The translations under genes were made by a program, and so were the position numbers. Source: Schistosoma mansoni (lineage: Eukaryota > Platyhelminthes > Trematoda > Strigeidida > Schistosomatidae). From it: a stretch of DNA of 64,000 nt. Every line of letters starts with the position of its first letter. Within the stretch, counting starts at the first letter, position 1. The notes under the pieces were generated by a model. The model had not been told where the DNA came from. It worked only from the letters and a program-made list of their open reading frames with translations, and did no database searches. Shown one piece after another: positions 60,031-64,000 of the stretch. The stretch is from assembly GCF_000237925.1 (NCBI RefSeq), contig NC_031495.1, positions 59,083,115 to 59,147,114 on the forward strand. The letters run 5' to 3'.

Positions 60031-61639
60031 TTCGACTTATTCCATTCTTCTCTAACGTGAATCCAGTCAATATAAATATACGAGGGTTACCGGCATGTAT
60101 ATTTCGATAATAATCATCAGACTATCTAATTAGCGTCAGACATTGAGCCACTAAACTCAGTTTTATAAAATATTATTATTACTAACAAGTTCTGAATTCT
60201 GTTCTTTCAGTGATGATGAGTGTACAAAAGTGTTCTCTATTCTATTACTAAAGTATGACTGGATTACAGCACTTCCTGGTGTTAACTCATTTATTGAAGT
60301 TCTTCATTTTTGCTACAGAATGGATTTGGAAGTACTGACCATTTAATAATTCCGTGGCAAAAATAGAGATAACAGTGAATCACAGAATAGTTCTGAATGT
60401 TCCAACGTTCCCGATTTTCACTCCATTTCAACATCGAAAACTGATTTATGTTAAAAGGCAATCAGATAGTAAAAACAGTTTCTCTATCAAAATTAAAAAG
60501 GACTATAATAAATATTCAAATTAAGACAATGATATTAGAAGCAAATGATCATTATTTTGGAAAACTGAATAGAGAACAGAATGGAGAACTATTCAATAAA
60601 TGTTACATAAGTTACACACCATAATTCATGAAAAGATGATCTATCTCAAGCACACCATAGTTTCACCTCACTTCTTTCCTTTCACACTTAATATATATGT
60701 TATTGTCCTTATCCAATTAAACAGTCTCCTACGTATTCACTGAAAAGACTAAGAAATCAGTTGTTAACTCGTCAAGGATTTTCTGATAGTTTTCTAAAAT
60801 CAATTAAACATTTAGAACTAACAACTACTATTTATTTTTCCTTAGAATTCAGATTTTGTTATCATTATTAGTTTCTTAAATTTGTATTACTTGAAAAGAC
60901 AGGTAACTCCATATCTGATACATCATTGTTCGAGTCGGGATTTTTCTCATGTAAAATAATAAACGAATAAATGATACTTGTCAATAAAGTCGATTTTACA
61001 CACAAATTAATTGATATCTCACAATAATTCCAGTTAAGTTATAGTTTGAGATTTGTCATCTAAACCATTTTCTACACATCTGAAGAAATCAGAGTATTTT
61101 ACTCACTTTCATTGTGTTGAAAGACTATGATATTTAAGATGATAATCATGACTCCTTATGCTCTCAATTTCAGATAATACACGAGAATAGTATTAATAGC
61201 ATATACTTTATCATGAATGAACAAACGTAGAAAGACGTGAATTACATTGAAAGACCATTTATAAATTTTATATTTGTTTTCAAAATCAATCAAATTTGTT
61301 GGTTATTTCTTCTTGGTATATTTTCTCGGTCCTGATCGATATAATTTGGGAAATATTTTTTACTTGTTAAGTGCTATCGTTCTGGAGAAAGTATTTCAAC
61401 ATTTGGAAGGTAATTAAACACAAAACTACTTGGCAGTTTTATTCAATATGCTCCATTTTTCAGTCTGTTAGCTGAAACAGATAAAATGGGACTTCAATCC
61501 TACACATGCCTTAGGAAGACATTAGGTAGACAAACTCTCTACATATTAAAACACTCGAGAAAACCTTAATCATGTGATAAGGTTAACACAGGAAGTTCAA
61601 CTTCGAGACGTAATATTCTTTATGATAAATGTTCAAATC
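60031..61639. other. Intergenic, nothing recognised
   Basis: AT-rich upstream of gene 5, with no ORF or repeat of note. Confidence 0.5.
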
Positions 61640-61859
61640 ATATTGACATTGTATGTCTAGTGAGTGTGTAGTCTGTACTACAGGATACAATAACCAATCA
61701 ACATTTATTTTTTCGGTTGGCCAATCATCTAAATATGCTTTAAGATGTAGTGATAACATATGTGTCTCATAATATCTTGATTAAATTGGTCTGAACAATA
61801 ATTGTCAGAACGATATACGTCTAAATATAGTTGTCGGATTTAAATTGTTCTACTCCACA
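61640..61859 (+). promoter_or_regulatory. Putative promoter and 5' UTR of gene 5
   Basis: TTGTATGTCTAGTGAGTGTG, TTGGCCAATCATCTAAATA (CCAAT in both directions) and GTCGGATTTAAATTG match the gene 3 and 4 blocks; the distance of the first block to the ATG is the same as in gene 3, about 219 bases. Confidence 0.55.
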
Positions 61860-63312
61860 ATGAAATATACATCACAGATTCTCCTTTTGATCTTGCTGAT
61901 TATAGTTAATCTACATTGCAGTAAGATAACTTGTTAATGTTTCGCTTAATATATAATGATTATTTTATAAACAATGCAAAGGTATTTCGGTCGACTAAAA
62001 GGAATTGAGACAGATTTCTTCTTGACTGATTATAATGACTGATTTAAATCCCTAAACTATCCATCATGTTATCTGCAACTCAATGTAAGTCTGGTGAAGA
62101 CTGGTTAGCTCGAATAGGATTTTGATCAGCATTCTATTTCTTCAGTGTGTACTTCTTATGTTTGTTAGTAATACTATGTATGCTGTTGATTTGTTCAGTC
62201 GATAAACCGTTCATCAAATCATGATTAAGAACATTTGTTGAAATAGTTTAAACAGACTAACGAAGTTGATAGTACCGTTATGTCTTCTTATCTGATTTCA
62301 GGTTTCTCCTTAAGCTGCTATGAATGCTTAAATTGTCCAGATCCATTCGAGAATTCATCTCTAGTGCAAACAAAACATAATTGTGTGTGGTGTGCAGTAA
62401 GTGTAATAAATCATTCATTTGTTAAACTTCAATAAGTATGTCCTTTTTTTCAAGCTTAACTCAATGAGATTAACTACTGTTGAACTGTTATTCATTAACG
62501 TAGTTGTGACCATTCAAAACAATTTAATTGTTAATTAATCTGAATATCTGGTAATATCTCTATTGTACAAGCATGACTAACTAACAGTTATATAAATGGT
62601 GGAAAATTGTCTATTCTACTGTCTCATAAGTAGTATTAAGTTCAAATGAAAGTGAATAGTTAGTTGTTTTCAATCATTTAGGGCTAAAGACAATTTACCA
62701 GAGTGTTAGTTGTCTTCAGTCCGATCAGCTGGAATTAACCATCACTGTGAACTACTGATATTTTCAAATGATCTTCAAGTTTGCAGAAACAAATCTGTTT
62801 ACTTGCACTGTGTAAGAACAAAAATGTTCAAGAAATAATTAAAACTGATTACTGTGATGATGACAACAATATGTGTTCTGATAAAAAGAATATTATTGTA
62901 AACACTTTAATTGATGAAATCGATTTGACAATACTCATTTCACATGAACAAATAGACTGTAAGATATGAAAAACTTTCTACTAGACTCTTAGCTTAATGC
63001 TAAATGACTCTGTTGATTATTGTTTCTTATTAATAGAGATAATATTATTTGTGTTGGCATAACGACAGTATATATATTTCACTTCTATCTATTTCATTGT
63101 AGAAGCTTATGGTAGGAGACTATAAAACTCCAATCAGAGAATGTACACCTAACTGCACCTTTGAATTTTGGAGTAAAAGATACCTATCACTATCTTATTA
63201 TTGTTGTCAAACTAATTATTGTAATACAAGTGTAAAGACATGTATAAATCATCATATGTTAACTGTGATAGTCGTAACACTTACTTGTTTCTTCAGAGTT
63301 AAGATGAAGTGA
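61860..63312 (+). CDS. Ly6/uPAR-like three-finger surface protein 5 (complete, 3 exons, compact)
   Basis: The exons are 61860-61920, 62302-62396 and 63103-63312 and encode 121 residues. The signal peptide (residues 1-20) differs from that of gene 3 at only a few positions. Exon 2 is one codon shorter than in the paralogues. Cysteines are at 26, 29, 32, 48, 51, 66, 70, 86, 87 and 92, the ten-cysteine set, plus an extra C99 just after the domain. Sequons are NSS, NCT and NTS. The tail is hydrophobic from about 104 and ends V-K-M-K. Introns are short (381 and 706 bp) and free of transposable elements, so this gene may show the ancestral layout. Polyadenylation signal AATAAA is at 63511-63516. 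Confidence 0.9.
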
Positions 63313-63719
63313 AACTGAGCAAACATTAAAATCTACGCAAATCAATTGTATTTTCTTTTTAGCTTGCTTTCTATGTTTTTTTGGATTCATCCATATATTA
63401 AGCATGGGTATTATTTTGTAATTTATAACCGAGAACTATTACTTTTTTAAGATTTTTACAATTCATTGATACTTTAATTTCATTCTGTTTTTCATTGAAA
63501 ATAATACTGTAATAAACGAACAAATTTCTTATTTACTTTCACATTTTACTAACGAATTAACAGTGACAGGTACTACACATGCACGAAATCTGATGACATA
63601 AGATGACTGATATTTCATGATGCAGTGAAATAACTGTCACAGATCAAAATGACTTTAAAAAAGAACTAACATTTGACTCAAAACATGAAGGTTATTTAAC
63701 AAACTGTTATATCTTGTGG
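63313..63719. other. 3' flank of gene 5
   Basis: AT-rich 3' UTR with AATAAA at 63511; nothing else recognised. Confidence 0.45.
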
Positions 63720-64000
63720 CCGAGTGAATGCTCAGTTAACGTATGACTTGATAAAACCGCCAATCAGAGAGCAGCGAATTATCAATTGGAACAGTGACAC
63801 ACGAAAACCATACGAGCAGTCTAGAGTGCTATCCTAGCCCAGCTAGTTAAGTCTAGAACATTAATAACAGCGTCTGCGTTATGAATCATTGTATTTCAAA
63901 CATACTGAGTTTATATACCAAACAGACTGACCACATTGTACCAATAAAATAGAAAATAACATTTGTACAAGAGTTAGCCAAATGTGGCTGTGAATAGGGG
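63720..64000 (+). repeat. Dispersed repeat, possible LTR family (copy 2, cut by window end)
   Basis: The part from 63800 matches 56870-57100. GAGTTTATATACC and ACCAATAAAATAG could be promoter and polyadenylation signals of an LTR. It continues past the end of the window. Confidence 0.5.

Overview
The window is strongly AT-rich invertebrate DNA, almost certainly from a blood fluke (Schistosoma). The evidence is a combination of repeats typical of that genus: Smα-type SINEs carrying hammerhead ribozymes, a second tRNA-derived SINE family with its own hammerhead, RTE/SR2-like non-LTR retrotransposon debris ending in GTAA microsatellite tails, and solo LTRs. I cannot tell the species from sequence alone. 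No bacterial features, rRNA, true tRNA or CRISPR are present.

The only host protein-coding genes I can support form a tandem array of five plus-strand genes for small secreted, membrane-anchored three-finger (Ly6/uPAR, CD59-like) proteins. Each complete gene has three exons: exon 1 (61 or 67 bp, signal peptide, ends in phase 1), exon 2 (95 or 98 bp, starting L-x-C-Y-x-C and ending W-C-A/V, phase 0) and exon 3 (207-216 bp, with CC-x4-CN and a hydrophobic C-terminal tail). Gene 1 (exons 2 and 3 at 1706 and 2907) lacks a visible exon 1. Genes 2 (22638-26562), 3 (37975-41988), 4 (49403-56033) and 5 (61860-63312) are complete and predict 124, 121, 123 and 121 residues. A sixth signal-peptide exon at 11559-11619 has no exons 2 or 3 behind it, so it is an orphan exon, a broken gene or an alternative first exon. 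Upstream blocks with an inverted CCAAT box are shared between genes, so promoter and exon 1 were duplicated together.

Layout: 1-3122 repeat cluster and gene 1; 3299-5782 SINE with a nested solo LTR, then RTE debris; 5783-11250 mostly featureless with decayed Smα copies; 11254-11619 orphan exon module; 11620-22500 RTE and Smα debris; 22514-26562 gene 2; 26563-37755 RTE, SINE and LTR debris, including an RTE endonuclease pseudogene; 37756-41988 gene 3; 41989-49202 RTE, SINE pair and an intact solo LTR; 49203-56033 gene 4; 56034-61640 repeats; 61641-63312 gene 5; then another dispersed repeat to the end.

The genes probably work as a family of surface proteins in the parasite's outer membranes. 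Signal peptides are nearly constant while the mature loops are highly divergent, the usual picture of a diversifying tandem family. The introns are where the transposable elements landed. One of these, in intron 1 of gene 4, is a textbook-perfect hammerhead ribozyme in the sense orientation.
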